DNA of 64,000 bases from Pseudomonas sp. Bout1 (GCF_034314165.1 NZ_JAVIWK010000001.1:945001-1009000); one strand, 5' to 3'; shown: positions 1 through 12,699, numbered from the stretch's first letter. The notes: a model not told the origin generated them from the sequence alone. Translations and numbers: made by a program.

Positions 1-296
<296 letters not shown>

Positions 297-379
297 ATCG
301 ACGACATCAGCTGCTCCATAAGTTCCCACACGAATTGCTTGATTCATTGAAGAAGACGATAAAGAAGCAGCCCGAAATT

Positions 380-456
<77 letters not shown>

Positions 457-486
457 ATTTTGTGTGGGAAACGCCTGTAGAAATAC

Positions 487-562
487 GGGGCCATAGCTCA
501 GCTGGGAGAGCGCCTGCCTTGCACGCAGGAGGTCAACGGTTCGATCCCGTTTGGCTCCACCA
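487..562 (+). tRNA. tRNA-Ala (UGC anticodon)
   Basis: A 76-nt cloverleaf starts GGGGCCATAGCTCAG, with anticodon loop CTTGCAC (anticodon TGC), T-loop GTTCGATCC and an encoded CCA end. It is the second spacer tRNA of the rrn operon. Confidence 0.98.
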
Positions 563-796
563 CTAACTGCTTCTGTCATGTAAAGCTTAGAAATGAGCAT
601 TCCATCGTTAGGATGGTGAATGTTGATTTCTAGTCTTTGATTAGATCGTTCTTTAAAAATTTGGGTATGTGATAGAAAGATAGACTGGACGTTACTTTCA
701 CTGGTAACGGATCAGGCTAAGGTAAAATTTGTAAGTAATTGCGAATTTTCGGCGAATGTCGTCTTCACAGTATAACCAGATTGCTTGGGGTTATAT
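563..796 (+). other. 16S-23S spacer with boxA-like element and processing stems
   Basis: This spacer contains no gene. A boxA-like antitermination sequence (GTTCTTTAAAAATTT) lies at about 648-662. Bases 658-675 (ATTTGGGTATGTGATAG) are complementary to 3804-3821 beyond the 23S gene. Bases 781-803 are complementary, with one bulge, to 3682-3705. These two long-range pairings would bring the 23S ends together as RNase III processing stems. The pairings are read from the sequence; the processing role is inferred from known rrn operons. Confidence 0.75.
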
Positions 797-3688
<2,892 letters not shown>

Positions 3689-3863
3689 ATATAACACCCA
3701 AGCAATTTGACTACTCCTGACTTGGAAACAAGCAGAAGCATCAGATTGCGGTGTGTGAAGACGAAACGAACCGAAAGTTCGAGATCTTACAAAACACCGA
3801 AAGCTATCACATACCCAATTTGCTGAAGCGAGGCCAGCTGGCCACGACTCAGTACCCGAATTT

Positions 3864-3979
3864 CTTGACGACCATAGAGCATTGGAACCACCTGATCCCA
3901 TCCCGAACTCAGCAGTGAAACGATGCATCGCCGATGGTAGTGTGGGGTTTCCCCATGTGAGAGTAGGTCATCGTCAAGA
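3864..3979 (+). rRNA. rrf: 5S ribosomal RNA
   Basis: A 116-nt gene starts CTTGACGACCATAGAGC and ends GGTCATCGTCAAG. Its first and last bases are complementary (helix I). The internal CCACCTGATCCCATCCCGAACTC is the typical 5S loop A/helix III region. It closes the rrn operon and is followed by a terminator. Confidence 0.97.
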
Positions 3980-3990
3980 TTAAATTCCAG

Positions 3991-4027
3991 AACCCCTGAT
4001 TGCTAACGCAATCAGGGGTTTTGTTTT
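3991..4027 (+). terminator. Intrinsic terminator of the rRNA operon
   Basis: A perfect 13-bp stem (AACCCCTGATTGC / GCAATCAGGGGTT) closes a TAAC loop and is followed by TTGTTTTT. It lies 12 nt after 5S. Confidence 0.95.
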
Positions 4028-4156
4028 TGGCGGTCGAAAACTTTACGAGCAAACCGCCCCGTTTGATCTACACCTGCAGCCGACAAATTTGCACAGTTAT
4101 TTCTGAACCAGAACACTAGAATAGGCACCTGATCTTTTTTAGAGCCCGAGCCCTAT

Positions 4157-4816
4157 ATGCCCGACCCGGTTGATACCCACGAGGTGTCAGACTTACCGCT
4201 GGACAAGCTGGTGGCATGCCATGAGTGCGACCTGCTGATGCGCAAGCCAGAGCTCGCCCGCGGTGAAAAGGCCCAGTGCTCGCGCTGCGGCTACGAGCTG
4301 TACGCCCATCGCAACAACGTCGTTGAAAGAAGCCTGGCGTTAGTGATTGCCGCGCTGTTGTTGTACGTTCCCGCGAACTTTTTACCCATCATGCAGCTCA
4401 ATCTACTCGGGCAGTCCTCGCAAGACACCGTATGGACCGGCGTTGTCGGTCTGTTCGATACCGGCATGCAAGGCGTCGCCGTGGTGGTGTTCCTTTGCAG
4501 CATGGGCATCCCGTTGCTCAAGCTCTTGTGCCAACTGGCGGTATTGCTGAGTATCCGCTGGAACATCGGCCGCAGCCACGGCCTGCTGTTTTATCGCATC
4601 TACCACCACCTCAAAGACTGGGGGATGCTCGAGGTCTACCTGATGGGCGTGCTGGTGGCGATCGTAAAACTGGCCGACATGGCCTCCATCACCATCGGGC
4701 TGGGCCTGGCCTGTTTCGTGAGTCTGTTAATGGTCCAGGTACTGCTGGAAGTGGTTATGTCGCCTCACCAGATCTGGGAAGCGCTGTCAGGAGAGCAAAC
4801 TCATGCGGGCGATTGA
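4157..4816 (+). CDS. PqiA/LetA-family integral membrane protein, first half
   Basis: The 219-aa protein starts with a zinc-ribbon-like pair of CxxC motifs (C21/C24 and C41/C44), followed by about four hydrophobic membrane segments. It corresponds to one PqiA domain. In E. coli the homologues PqiA and YebS (LetA) carry two such domains in one chain of about 420 aa; here the second half is the next gene, overlapping by 14 bp, so the two probably assemble as a heterodimer. PqiA/LetA proteins work with MCE-domain tunnel proteins to move lipids between inner and outer membranes. The MCE partner is the third gene of this operon. The start is the first ATG of the frame, with a weak ribosome-binding site. 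Confidence 0.9.
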   Translation: MPDPVDTHEVSDLPLDKLVACHECDLLMRKPELARGEKAQCSRCGYELYAHRNNVVERSLALVIAALLLYVPANFLPIMQLNLLGQSSQDTVWTGVVGLFDTGMQGVAVVVFLCSMGIPLLKLLCQLAVLLSIRWNIGRSHGLLFYRIYHHLKDWGMLEVYLMGVLVAIVKLADMASITIGLGLACFVSLLMVQVLLEVVMSPHQIWEALSGEQTHAGD

Positions 4817-5426
4817 TGCGGGCATTCTGATCTGTACTGAATGCCACGAGTTGAACAAGCAAGACCCGGACACCGACGAGCAAACCTGTACCCGTTGCGG
4901 TGCGCTGGTCCATGCTCGTCGCCCGAACAGCCTGACGCGCACCTGGGCGCTGCTGATCACGGCGGCCATCTTGTACATCCCAGCCAATCTGTTGCCGATC
5001 ATGACCGTCAGCTCCCTGGGGCAAGGCGACCCGAGCACCATCATGTCCGGCGTGATCCAACTGATGCAGCACGGCATGTTCCCCATTGCCGCAGTGGTAT
5101 TTGTCGCCAGCATCCTGGTACCGACCTTCAAGCTGGTGGGCATCGGCCTGCTGCTGTTTTCGGTGCAGCGTCACCAGCCACTTTCCGCGCAACAACGCAT
5201 TATCATGTACCGCTTTATCGAGTTCATTGGCCGCTGGTCCATGCTGGATATCTTCGTGATCGCCATCCTGGTGGCGGTCGTAAACTTTGGGCGACTTGCC
5301 AGTGTCGAGGCCAATCTCGGTGCCGTGGCGTTCGCCAGTGTGGTGATCTTGACGATGCTTGCCGCCGTAACTTTTGATCCCCGACTGATTTGGGATAACA
5401 CGGAGTCGGACGACGACCATGAGTGA
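4803..5426 (+). CDS. PqiA/LetA-family integral membrane protein, second half
   Basis: The 207-aa protein repeats the architecture of the preceding gene: an N-terminal pair of CxxC motifs (C11/C14 and C29/C32), then about four transmembrane helices. It overlaps the upstream gene by 14 bp and the downstream MCE gene by 8 bp, so the three are translationally coupled. The tandem arrangement looks like a two-domain LetA/PqiA protein encoded as separate polypeptides. The lipid-transport function is inferred from the family and from the MCE partner. Confidence 0.9.
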   Translation: MRAIDAGILICTECHELNKQDPDTDEQTCTRCGALVHARRPNSLTRTWALLITAAILYIPANLLPIMTVSSLGQGDPSTIMSGVIQLMQHGMFPIAAVVFVASILVPTFKLVGIGLLLFSVQRHQPLSAQQRIIMYRFIEFIGRWSMLDIFVIAILVAVVNFGRLASVEANLGAVAFASVVILTMLAAVTFDPRLIWDNTESDDDHE

Positions 5427-7722
5427 TTTGCCTAAGGCTAAAACCCGCCCAGCTTCCAACTGGTCGGCCATTTGGGTGCTGCCCCTGATTGCCCTGATCA
5501 TCGGCGGCTGGTTGGGATGGCGCGCCTACAACCAGCAAGGTATCGAGATTCAGGTTCGCTTTGAAAGCGGCGAAGGGATCCAGGCCAACAAGACCGAAGT
5601 GGTCTACAAAGGCATGTCCGTGGGCAAGGTCAAAACCCTGGCCCTGGATGACGAAGGTAACAATCGCGGGGTGATTGCCACCATCGAGATGAACAAGGAC
5701 GTCGAGCAATACCTCAAGACCAACACCCGCTTCTGGCTGGTAAAACCCAGCGTGAGCCTGGCCGGTATCACCGGCCTGGAAACGTTGGTTTCGGGCAACT
5801 ACATTGCTGCCAGCCCGGGCGATGGTGAGCCGACGCGCAAGTTCAAGGCCTTGTCCGAAGAGCCCCCTTTATCCGACGCCAAACCCGGCCTGCACCTGAC
5901 GATCAAAGCTGATCGCCTCGGCTCGCTGAACCGTGGCAGCCCGGTGTTCTACAAGCAGATCCAGGTGGGCCAGGTCAAAAGCTACCTGCTCTCCGAGGAC
6001 CAGACCACCGTCGAAATCAAGGTCTACATCGAGCCGACCTACGCCAGCCTGGTGCGCAAACACACGCGTTTCTGGAACGCCAGCGGCATCAGCATCGACG
6101 CCAACCTCTCCGGCGTAAAAGTGCGCAGCGAATCCCTGGCCAGCATCGTGGCCGGCGGTATCGCCTTCGCTACGCCAGAGAACCGCAAGGACAGCCCGCC
6201 GACGGATCCGAGCCTGCCGTTCCGCCTGTACGAAGACTTCGACGCTGCCGCCGCGGGCATCAAGGTCAAGGTCAAACTCAGCGACTTCGAGGGCCTGCAA
6301 GCGGGGCGCACGCCGGTGATGTACAAAGGCATCCAGATCGGCAGCCTGAAAACCCTGAAGATCGACCCGGACCTTTCCAGCGCGAGTGCCGAGTTGACCC
6401 TTGACCCATTGGCCGAAGACTACCTCGTCCAGGACACCCAGTTCTGGGTGGTCAAACCGTCCATCTCCCTGGCTGGCATCACCGGGCTGGAAGCCTTGGT
6501 CAAAGGTAACTACATCGCCATCCGCCCCGGCGACAAGGGCAGCGCACCGCAACGGGAATTTGTGGCCCGGGCCAAGGCACCGCCGCTGGACCTGCGTTCC
6601 CCTGGCCTGCACATGGTGCTGTTCACCGACAACCTCGGTTCCCTGGATGTCGGCAGCCCGATCCTCTATAAGCAGGTCAAGGTCGGCTCCGTGCAGAGCT
6701 ACCAGTTCTCGCGCAAGAACAAGCAATTGGTGATCGGCGTCCACATCGAGAAGGAATACGAAGGCCTGGTCAACGGCTCCACCCGATTCTGGAACGCCAG
6801 CGGCGTAACCCTGACCGGCGGATTGACAGGGGGCATCCAGGTCAAAAGCGAATCTTTGGCCAGCCTGATGGCGGGCGGTATCGCCTTCGAGACCCCGGAA
6901 CAGAATGTGCCGCTGAAAAAGCGCATCCCGCGTTTCCGCCTGTTCCCCGATCGCGAAGCCGCCAACCAGCACGGTACGCTGGTGACCATCAAGGTTGACC
7001 GCGCCGATGGCCTGCGCCCGGGTACGCCGGTCCGCTTCAAGGGGCTGGACGTAGGCAAGATCGAAAGCGTCGACTTGAGTGCCGACATGCAATCGGTGCT
7101 GCTCAGTGCACGCATTACCCAGGTAGCAGATCGTATCGCCCGCGCTGGCAGTCAGTTCTGGGTGGTCAAGCCTGAACTTGGGCTGATGAAGACGTCGAAC
7201 CTGGAAACCCTGGTCACCGGGCAATACATCGAAGTGCAGCCAGCGGTAAAGAACGCCGGCCCGCAAAAGAGCTTTGTCGCCCTCGACCAACCGCCGGAAG
7301 CTGTCCATCAGGAAGTAGGCTTGAGCCTGGTGTTGAGCGCCGCGCGCCGTGGCTCGCTGAAGGAGGGTGTGCCGGTTACCTATCGCGAAGTCACGGTGGG
7401 TAAAGTCACAGGCTACGAGTTGGGCCAGACCGCCGACCGCGTACTGATCCACATCCTGATCGAGCCCAAGTACGCGCCCCTGGTGCGCAGTGGCAGCCGC
7501 TTCTGGAACACCAGCGGGTTTGGTCTCGACTTCGGCCTGTTCAAGGGCGCGACGGTACGTACCGAATCCCTGGAGACCCTGGTCGCCGGCGGCATCGCCT
7601 TTGCGACGCCAGACGGCGAACGCATGGGCAATGCCGCACGCCCGCAGCAGACCTTCCCGCTGTTCGACAAGTTTGAAGACGAATGGCTGACCTGGGCACC
7701 TAAAATTTCGCTCGGCAAGTAA
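5419..7722 (+). CDS. pqiB: PqiB/LetB-like MCE (MlaD) protein with six MCE domains
   Basis: The 767-aa protein has one N-terminal membrane anchor (about residues 15-33), then six MCE repeats. Each repeat is recognisable by a V-x-Y/F-K/R-G/Q/E-x-x-V/I-G core (for example VVYKGMSVGKV, VFYKQIQVGQV, VMYKGIQIGSL, ILYKQVKVGSV, VRFKGLDVGKI, VTYREVTVGKV). MCE proteins form stacked hexameric rings that make a hydrophobic tunnel across the periplasm for lipids. E. coli PqiB has three domains and LetB (YebT) seven, so six is intermediate. No PqiC-like lipoprotein gene follows, so the operon resembles letAB more than pqiABC. The symbol reflects common annotation, not certainty about the E. coli orthologue. 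Confidence 0.92.
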   Translation: MSDLPKAKTRPASNWSAIWVLPLIALIIGGWLGWRAYNQQGIEIQVRFESGEGIQANKTEVVYKGMSVGKVKTLALDDEGNNRGVIATIEMNKDVEQYLKTNTRFWLVKPSVSLAGITGLETLVSGNYIAASPGDGEPTRKFKALSEEPPLSDAKPGLHLTIKADRLGSLNRGSPVFYKQIQVGQVKSYLLSEDQTTVEIKVYIEPTYASLVRKHTRFWNASGISIDANLSGVKVRSESLASIVAGGIAFATPENRKDSPPTDPSLPFRLYEDFDAAAAGIKVKVKLSDFEGLQAGRTPVMYKGIQIGSLKTLKIDPDLSSASAELTLDPLAEDYLVQDTQFWVVKPSISLAGITGLEALVKGNYIAIRPGDKGSAPQREFVARAKAPPLDLRSPGLHMVLFTDNLGSLDVGSPILYKQVKVGSVQSYQFSRKNKQLVIGVHIEKEYEGLVNGSTRFWNASGVTLTGGLTGGIQVKSESLASLMAGGIAFETPEQNVPLKKRIPRFRLFPDREAANQHGTLVTIKVDRADGLRPGTPVRFKGLDVGKIESVDLSADMQSVLLSARITQVADRIARAGSQFWVVKPELGLMKTSNLETLVTGQYIEVQPAVKNAGPQKSFVALDQPPEAVHQEVGLSLVLSAARRGSLKEGVPVTYREVTVGKVTGYELGQTADRVLIHILIEPKYAPLVRSGSRFWNTSGFGLDFGLFKGATVRTESLETLVAGGIAFATPDGERMGNAARPQQTFPLFDKFEDEWLTWAPKISLGK

Positions 7723-7738
7723 ACCGAGGCGCGGCTAT

Positions 7739-7800
7739 CGCGGGCAAGCCCGGCTCCCACAGGGGCATGCATCCCTATGTGGGAGCCGGGCTTGCCCGAC
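7739..7800. repeat. Paired inverted REP element
   Basis: Two facing copies of a Pseudomonas REP core (GGGAGCCGGGCTTGCCCG on the plus strand at 7781-7798, its complement at 7741-7758) form a long hairpin. They lie between the convergent pqiB and mksB genes. Confidence 0.85.
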
Positions 7801-7834
7801 AGGGCACTCAAAAAAACCACAAATCCCAAGCCAC

Positions 7835-7869
7835 AAAAAAGGCCGCGATCCAAAGATCGCGGCCTTTTT
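7835..7869. terminator. Bidirectional terminator between pqiB and mksB
   Basis: A stem AAAAAGGCCGCGATC / GATCGCGGCCTTTTT with loop CAAA, carrying A- and T-tracts on both sides, sits between the convergent ends of the MCE operon and the mks operon. It should stop transcription from either direction. Confidence 0.92.
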
Positions 7870-7887
7870 GTATGTCAGCGCAGCCGA

Positions 7888-10728
7888 TTAAACTTCATCC
7901 AGCTCCGGCTCATCCGCCTGCACATTCACCGTCGCCTTCACCACATCGTGACGACGAATGTACTTCCAGTCTGCCTCGTCAATGTAGATCCCGTTCGGCC
8001 CGCTGCCGCCTTCCAGGTCAATCGCCACTTGGGCGGAGACCTGCGGCTTCACGCTCGCCAGAATCGGCACAAAGCCCAACTGCAAGCTGGTTTCCAGCAA
8101 TGCTGCCTGGTTTTTCTCATCGATGTCCGCGGCCTCATCGAGGTAGTAAGGCAAGCGCACGCGCCCAGCCTGGTCGCGGTCCATCAAGTGCAGCAACAAG
8201 TACATGTTGGTCAGCGCCTTGATGGTCATGGTGGTGCCGTTGGAGGCGGCGCCATCAATGTCGGTATGAATGATTGGCTGGCCGTTGACCTTGGTGATCT
8301 CGAACGCCAGTTCGAACAAGTCCTTGAGGCCCAGCTGGTTATGGTTGGCCGCGACCAGGCGCGCCAGGTATTCCTTGGCTTCCTCGTTCTTGTTGTCTTG
8401 CTCGGCGCTTTGGCTCAGGTCGAACACCGACAGGGTTTCGCCTTCTTCATATTGGCCGGCACTGTGGATGATCTGGTCGATATGCTTGAGGGCTTCCTTG
8501 TTCGGCGCGAGCACGATGCGGAAACTCTGCAGGTTGGATACCTGACGCTTGTTGATCTCACGGTTGAACAGCGCCAACTGATGTTCAAGGCTGTCGTAGT
8601 CGCTGCGGATATTGCGCAAGGTGCGCGCGATATCGGTGACCGCCGCACGCCGTGCCTTGCCCAGGGTCAGGGCTTCGTCAGTACGGTGCGCGTAAGCGTT
8701 GATCAGCAGGTGCAGGCGACGCTCCATGTCATCTTCACTGTCGAACTTGGCCACGCCCTTGAGGCGTACCTGCGCATACAGTGCGTCGATCTGGCCATCA
8801 GCGCGCAGCAAACCCTGCCAGCTGTCTTGATAGTCATTGAGCAGCGGCAGCAGGTTTTCCATGGAATCGTCGACCGGGTCCATGAAGGGCGTACCGAACG
8901 GCAAGTCCGCCGGCAGCAACTGACGACGACGCAACGCGTCATCCAGCGTGCGCTGCTTGGCTTCCATGTCGCCAATCTGGCGCCCCACCAGTTGCAGCTT
9001 GGCCGACAGTTGCTGGACGCGCTCGGTAAACGCATCGCTGGAGCGTTTCAACTCGTCCTGGGCGCCTTCCATCTGCGCCAGGTTTTCCAGCTTCTCACCT
9101 TCTTCGGCGCTCAGGGTCTGGGCGCGGCGGAAGTCTTCCAGCGCCTTCTGTGCGTCCAGCACCTGCTGGTAAAGCGCTTCAGTCTGGGTCTTGCTCGCCG
9201 CGCGATCAGAGGCTACGGCCTGCTGGGTTTTCAGTTGCTTGAGTTCTTTTTCCAGGCGCTCTTTCTGGTCGCGCAACGCGGCGCGGTCAGCCAGCGCCTG
9301 CAACGCCGGCGGCTCGATATGCGAGATATCAATGGCCAACCCCGGCACTTCAAACCGCTCGCCCTTGAAGCCATCGAGGATCTGCTCCAGGGATTTTACC
9401 CACAGGCCTTCCTCGTCCAGCGTGATGCCATGTTCACCCAGCGGCAAGCTGAACAGCGAACTGTTGAACAGGCGCATCAGGCGCTCGACATCCTGCTGCG
9501 AGAATTCTTCGCGCAGCTTGGCGTAGCTGTTGTTGTCGGCGTGATCGAGTTGCTGCTTCACCGACTTCAGGCGCTTTTCCAGGTCGCGCAGGCGCTCGTC
9601 CAAATCCTCGGCGCTGAACTGACGCGACTGCGCCAGGGCACCGGCCAATTCATCGTGAGCGTCCTTGGCGGCCAACAGTTGCTGTTCCAGCACCTTGACG
9701 TCATCCACCAGCGCGAAGCGATGCTTGAGCACCGACAGCTCACCCAGCCAGCGCTGAATGCCGCTGATTTCCCGCTCCAGGCGCATCAGCTCCTGAGTGC
9801 CGCCGCGCTGGTCGTTCTGCAGCGAGTCTTGCTCGTTGCGATAATGCTCGGCCTGGATCGTCAGCTCTTCCTTGCGCGCACTGGCGTAGTCCGACCAGGT
9901 GCCCAGCAACGAATCCAGCAATGGCGACAGGCGATGCAGTTTGCCGCGCAGGATTTCCCGCTGTTTCACGCCATTGGAAAGCGCTTCCACCAGCGGCCCT
10001 GCTGCGACCAATGAGTTGTAGTCCTGTTCCATGCGCCTTACATCACGGAACGCTTCTTCACACGCCGCGATGTAATCCACGCTGCCGGAACGCAGGCTGT
10101 GTTCGAAGGCATCCAGGAACAGCTGCTTCAACTTGGCCGCGGTAATTTCCCGCATGTGCAGCAGGTTGATAAACAGCGCACGGAACGTTTTCAGGCTCTG
10201 CTCGCTGGTGGAGCGCAGCGGGATCAGGGTCAGGTCCAGCGGGATCGACGTATGGCCGCCTACCAGCAAACGCCGCAGTTCATCGGGCTTCAGCTCATAG
10301 GCTTTCAGGCCTTCACGCTCAAGGTTGGTGAACAGCTCTTTCTGGCGCAGGCAGGTGTCGTTCTTCTGGTAATGCGCCAAGTCCAGCTTGCCGGCATAGG
10401 CGAAGAACTGGTGACCAAACCCACCGCCCGGGCCGCGCCCGACCACGCCGATCACGTGCGGGCCGTGGGGCAGGGCGACTTCCACCAGGATGTAGCTGGT
10501 GTCGGTGGCAAAGTAGAAACGCCGGGATTGTTCCAGGGTGTACTTGCCGAAACTCATGTCTGACATGCGCGCCAGAATCGGGAACTGCAAGGCGTTGATC
10601 GAAGCCGATTTACCGAGGTTGTTCGCGCCATACACCGACAGCGGTTCTTCCAGCGGGAACAAACCCAGGCTGTAACCGGCGGTGTTCAAAAGGGCGAAGC
10701 GGCGAATGCCGTAGCGTTCCTTGCTCAT
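7888..10728 (-). CDS. mksB: Condensin ATPase subunit MksB
   Basis: The 946-aa protein has the SMC/MukB-like layout. There is an N-terminal Walker A (GANNLGKS, about residues 34-41), long coiled-coil arms rich in E, Q, L and R around a central hinge-like region, and a C-terminal Walker B (YYLDEAADID, about residues 845-854). MksB is the ATPase of the MksBEF bacterial condensin that compacts and helps segregate the chromosome, alongside SMC-ScpAB in Pseudomonas. The start overlaps the mksE stop as ATGA. It ends the operon, and no mksG/JetD-type nuclease gene follows, so this is the chromosome-maintenance type and not a plasmid-defence (Wadjet) set. Confidence 0.93.
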   Translation of the reverse strand: MSKERYGIRRFALLNTAGYSLGLFPLEEPLSVYGANNLGKSASINALQFPILARMSDMSFGKYTLEQSRRFYFATDTSYILVEVALPHGPHVIGVVGRGPGGGFGHQFFAYAGKLDLAHYQKNDTCLRQKELFTNLEREGLKAYELKPDELRRLLVGGHTSIPLDLTLIPLRSTSEQSLKTFRALFINLLHMREITAAKLKQLFLDAFEHSLRSGSVDYIAACEEAFRDVRRMEQDYNSLVAAGPLVEALSNGVKQREILRGKLHRLSPLLDSLLGTWSDYASARKEELTIQAEHYRNEQDSLQNDQRGGTQELMRLEREISGIQRWLGELSVLKHRFALVDDVKVLEQQLLAAKDAHDELAGALAQSRQFSAEDLDERLRDLEKRLKSVKQQLDHADNNSYAKLREEFSQQDVERLMRLFNSSLFSLPLGEHGITLDEEGLWVKSLEQILDGFKGERFEVPGLAIDISHIEPPALQALADRAALRDQKERLEKELKQLKTQQAVASDRAASKTQTEALYQQVLDAQKALEDFRRAQTLSAEEGEKLENLAQMEGAQDELKRSSDAFTERVQQLSAKLQLVGRQIGDMEAKQRTLDDALRRRQLLPADLPFGTPFMDPVDDSMENLLPLLNDYQDSWQGLLRADGQIDALYAQVRLKGVAKFDSEDDMERRLHLLINAYAHRTDEALTLGKARRAAVTDIARTLRNIRSDYDSLEHQLALFNREINKRQVSNLQSFRIVLAPNKEALKHIDQIIHSAGQYEEGETLSVFDLSQSAEQDNKNEEAKEYLARLVAANHNQLGLKDLFELAFEITKVNGQPIIHTDIDGAASNGTTMTIKALTNMYLLLHLMDRDQAGRVRLPYYLDEAADIDEKNQAALLETSLQLGFVPILASVKPQVSAQVAIDLEGGSGPNGIYIDEADWKYIRRHDVVKATVNVQADEPELDEV

Positions 10729-11432
10729 GCGTCGGTCTCCTGTTCTTCGGCAATGGCGCGGGCCATGGCGTCTTCTTCGCTCTCTGTTTCAAATTCGGTC
10801 AAGTCCAGCGGGTCATCGGTCTTCAGCAGTTTTTCATCGCTGTCTTCATCGATGATCACCGGGGCCGGCAGCGGCAACACGCTGTGGATACTGGCGGCGA
10901 GGTCACGGTCTTGCTGCACCGAGAGACACACATCCAGGAAGCGGTGCATCGGCGGCAAGAAGCGGTAGATGCCGTTCTCTTCACTGGCAAAACCCAGTTG
11001 CGTCATACGACGCATGATTTTTTCTTCGAGCTCCTCAACGGTCGTCACTTCGGCCTGGATAAACAGGTCGCGGTACTTTTCCAGCAACGACGGCAGCTCA
11101 TCACGGCCCAGGCTGCCGCCGTCGAGCACGGCGATTGGGTCGCGGCCCTGGTCGGCCAGGTGTTCGACGATGATGAAGGTGAACAACGCCAGGCGCTGGG
11201 CGGTCTTGTTGACCTGCGCGGCGGCCACGGCGGTATCCGGCACGAAGTAGTAGAAACCCCGGGTGTCGCACACCAGTTCAAAGCCCAGGGCCTTGAACAG
11301 CGTGCGGTACTGGTCCTGGAAGTTCGACAGTTGGGCGTACAGCTCCGGGTCGCGGCGGCTGACGTGGTAACCCTTGAACAGCTCGCGAAAGATCGGCGCC
11401 AGCTGGGACAGTTCGGATAGATCAAGATGCAT
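10725..11432 (-). CDS. mksE: Condensin subunit MksE
   Basis: The 235-aa protein is the small winged-helix (KITE-like) partner that binds the kleisin MksF and MksB. It is identified by its size, its acidic C-terminus (runs of E and D in the last 40 residues) and its fixed place between mksF and mksB. I chose the ATG at 11432 (MHLDLSEL), which overlaps the mksF stop by 11 bp; a TTG 33 nt upstream (11465) is possible. The stop overlaps the mksB start by 4 bp, indicating translational coupling. Confidence 0.9.
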   Translation of the reverse strand: MHLDLSELSQLAPIFRELFKGYHVSRRDPELYAQLSNFQDQYRTLFKALGFELVCDTRGFYYFVPDTAVAAAQVNKTAQRLALFTFIIVEHLADQGRDPIAVLDGGSLGRDELPSLLEKYRDLFIQAEVTTVEELEEKIMRRMTQLGFASEENGIYRFLPPMHRFLDVCLSVQQDRDLAASIHSVLPLPAPVIIDEDSDEKLLKTDDPLDLTEFETESEEDAMARAIAEEQETDA

Positions 11433-12699
11433 TAGGGGTGCTCGCAGAATTCCCGGCCGCTTCAATGCTGGCTGGAAGCAGGGCGAATGAGCGCAGGCTG
11501 ACCTGATGCTCGTGAGTGTGGTAATCCCGTCGTTCCAGGCGTTCGCGCTTGAAGCGTTTCTCCCGCGACAGGCGTGAGAACCAGTACAGCAACTCGTCGG
11601 TTGCGCCGTCCGGTTCCTGCTCCAGCAGCCAGGTCATCAGGTCGGGCATCGGCAGTGCATCTTCGCAGCGCTCGAGCATTTCCTTGACCGTGCGCGGGGC
11701 GCGAGGGGCTTCGCCCTTGTGGGATTTGTGCGCCTTGGGGAAACGCGCCGGCTTCGGTTCGAAGTTGGCCAGGGCGTACACATAGGCTTCAACCTGGCTG
11801 GCACTGCCCAGGAAGGTGCTTTGCGGCCGGGTAAACATCGGCATCGCCGCTTGCGGCACCGCGTCCAGGCCCTTGCGGCGGATCGCCGACAAGGCCAGCG
11901 CCGCGCCACGGGTCACGGCGTTGTGCCGCCGCGCTTCTTCACGCAACGGCAGCAGCAGTTCCCGGGCATGGCGCAAGGTCAGCTGGGCGCTGGTCTGCAT
12001 TTCGAGGATGCGCGCGTGGGTGCGCAGCAGCATGTCGTCGTCCACCAAATGGCCGAGGCGCTGCTGCTCGGTGAGCATGCGCAGCAGCACGTTCTCGACC
12101 TTGCGCACGCCTTGCTCGAAGGCGCCGTCGGCATTCACCAACTGGATCATCGGCTCGACGTATTCGTCCCAGGTTGCCAGTACTTCGGCGTAACGCTGGC
12201 GCAACGGAATCTGCCGGTCGCTGGTCTTGGCGCGGTCGGCCACGGCGGCGAGGGCCTGTTCGTCGTTGGCGAGTTTTTTCAGCACGTCGCGCACGCGCAT
12301 GTCCAGCAGGCGCAGTTGGCGCGCCAGGTCATGGCCGTCACGGATGTCGAAGGCGTCCTGGATATAACCCGCCAGGCGCTCAAGGTGGCGCAGGTAGGCT
12401 TCGATTTCCAGGCACAGGCCCAGCCGGTGCTCCTTGCGAAGATAGGCCAGGAAGTCGTGGATCTGTGCATTGAGCTCGAAACGGTTCGGGCTCTTGGCGA
12501 CAGGCACCAGGATATCCAGGCGAATCCACACGTCCAGCAGGCTGGTGATGTCCTGTGGCGTGCTGTCCAGTTGTTGGGCAGCCAGTTGGGCGCGTAATTC
12601 GCTGAGGCTCAGGGTGCCTTGGTCGAAGTGTTCGCACAGTGGCTCAAGCAGGGCCCAGTGTTCGGCGAGGGCGCGCAAGACGCGCTTGGGTTCGATCAT
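11422..12699 (-). CDS. mksF: Condensin kleisin subunit MksF
   Basis: The 425-aa protein is the first gene of mksF-mksE-mksB. It is largely helical, with an N-terminal winged-helix-like segment and a C-terminal region expected to bridge the MksB heads, as kleisins do. Assignment rests on operon order and overall resemblance to the MukF/MksF family; no short catalytic motif exists to confirm it. Its promoter region (12700-12866) is shared with divergent holD and contains two DnaA boxes. Confidence 0.9.
   Translation of the reverse strand: MIEPKRVLRALAEHWALLEPLCEHFDQGTLSLSELRAQLAAQQLDSTPQDITSLLDVWIRLDILVPVAKSPNRFELNAQIHDFLAYLRKEHRLGLCLEIEAYLRHLERLAGYIQDAFDIRDGHDLARQLRLLDMRVRDVLKKLANDEQALAAVADRAKTSDRQIPLRQRYAEVLATWDEYVEPMIQLVNADGAFEQGVRKVENVLLRMLTEQQRLGHLVDDDMLLRTHARILEMQTSAQLTLRHARELLLPLREEARRHNAVTRGAALALSAIRRKGLDAVPQAAMPMFTRPQSTFLGSASQVEAYVYALANFEPKPARFPKAHKSHKGEAPRAPRTVKEMLERCEDALPMPDLMTWLLEQEPDGATDELLYWFSRLSREKRFKRERLERRDYHTHEHQVSLRSFALLPASIEAAGNSASTPNAS

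Noticed and set aside
5869..7452. Long open frame on the minus strand across pqiB
   Set aside because: It mirrors the codon pattern of the intact MCE gene in high-GC DNA and shows no domain of its own.
7777..10014. Long open frame (745 codons) on the plus strand across mksB
   Set aside because: It is antisense to mksB, rich in Q, R and V as expected of a shadow frame, and has no recognisable domain.
7888..12699. Wadjet-type anti-plasmid system
   Set aside because: The fourth nuclease subunit is absent, and the neighbours are housekeeping genes.
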